This document shows positions 6,840-7,046 of a DNA stretch of 7,046 nt, in pieces. A program made the position numbers and the translations under genes. This DNA is from a bacterium (GTDB lineage Bacteria; Patescibacteriota; Minisyncoccia; Minisyncoccales; PWPS01), in contig JAGYLR010000031.1 in the NCBI GenBank assembly GCA_018400895.1, positions 1 to 7,046 on the forward strand, written 5' to 3'. Every line of letters starts with the position of its first letter. Positions within the stretch are counted from its first letter, which is position 1. The notes under the pieces were generated by a model. The model was given only the letters and a program-made list of their open reading frames with translations, did no database searches and was not told the DNA's origin.

Positions 6840-7046
6840 TTAAAAGAATTTAAAGAAGTTAACTTTATCCTCCCCCACCACCTCATATTCAAGTGATGTT
6901 AGTCTTGGGGTAGCGTCTGTATCTTCGGTAGATAGTTCTTGTCTTACCCACAAATATTTTCCTGTAAGGTCATCATCTACTGATATGCCTGGGATTGAAG
7001 AGTCATTTGTGGCTTCGGGGTATGATGTAGCTTCCCCCGCCTGCTG
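6840..7046 (-). CDS. C-terminal fragment of a phage structural (tail) protein, 5' end outside window
   Basis: An open frame enters at the right edge and runs 68 codons to TAA at 6842-6840. The visible end includes SSIPGISVDDDLTGKYLWVR, then QELSTEDTDATPRLTSLEYE, and finishes with NFFKFF. The order 'GKYLWVRQEL....D..ATPRLTSLEYEV' resembles the closing beta module of phage tail and adhesin proteins (a strand, a short loop with TP, and a final strand). It is therefore probably part of the same tail module as the two genes that follow. The rest of the protein is not visible, so its specific role cannot be stated. Only one base separates its stop from the next ATG. Confidence 0.75.
   Translation of the reverse strand, partial: QQAGEATSYPEATNDSSIPGISVDDDLTGKYLWVRQELSTEDTDATPRLTSLEYEVVGEDKVNFFKFF

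Noticed and set aside
6856..6865. Perfect 10-bp palindrome AAGTTAACTT just before the fibre gene
   Set aside because: It lies inside the last codons of the upstream gene and has no loop, no T-run and no second copy nearby. Palindromes of this size are common by chance in AT-rich DNA.
6839..6892. Longer N-terminus for the fibre protein starting at TTG 6892
   Set aside because: It would overlap the upstream gene by more than 50 nt and has no Shine-Dalgarno. The extra residues do not continue the coiled coil, whereas ATG 6838 sits one base after the upstream stop.

Overview
This window looks like part of the virion-protein (tail and probable DNA-ejection) module of a tailed bacteriophage, or of a prophage derived from one. 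All five genes I can support lie on the minus strand and are packed almost without gaps: spacings are 1 nt, a 4-nt overlap, 23 nt and 7 nt. No host housekeeping gene, tRNA, rRNA, IS element, CRISPR array or convincing terminator is visible. The DNA is AT-rich. Stops used are TAA (two genes) and TGA (two genes), and no reading frame is interrupted, so the standard bacterial code fits. The host cannot be named from the sequence.

In transcription order (right to left): (1) 7046-6840, the last 68 codons of a structural protein whose end resembles the C-terminal beta modules of phage tail proteins. (2) 6838-5885, a 317-residue fibre or appendage protein with an N-terminal coiled coil, a His-rich turn and a C-terminal motif common in phage fibres. 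(3) 5888-3213, an 891-residue tail protein that reads as a beta-propeller with one or two beta-sandwich domains inserted after its first blade. (4) 3189-1633, a 518-residue acidic, coiled-coil-rich protein. (5) 1625 to beyond position 1, a large protein (at least 541 residues) with a Gly/Ala-rich N-terminal half and, embedded mid-chain, a well-formed DnaJ-type J domain with an intact HPD motif.

The J domain is the most striking feature. A J domain inside a long, apparently structural phage protein, next to a coiled-coil partner, suggests that the phage recruits host DnaK (Hsp70) during either virion assembly or genome/protein entry. This is inference. The domain itself is directly readable.

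Regulation: a promoter-like element (TTCAAA, 17 nt, TATAAT, with an extended -10 TG) sits in the only intergenic gap of any size. It would start transcription within a few bases of the ATG of gene 4, giving a leaderless or nearly leaderless mRNA for genes 4 and 5. None of the four visible gene starts has a recognisable Shine-Dalgarno sequence. No stretch longer than 300 bases lacks a gene.
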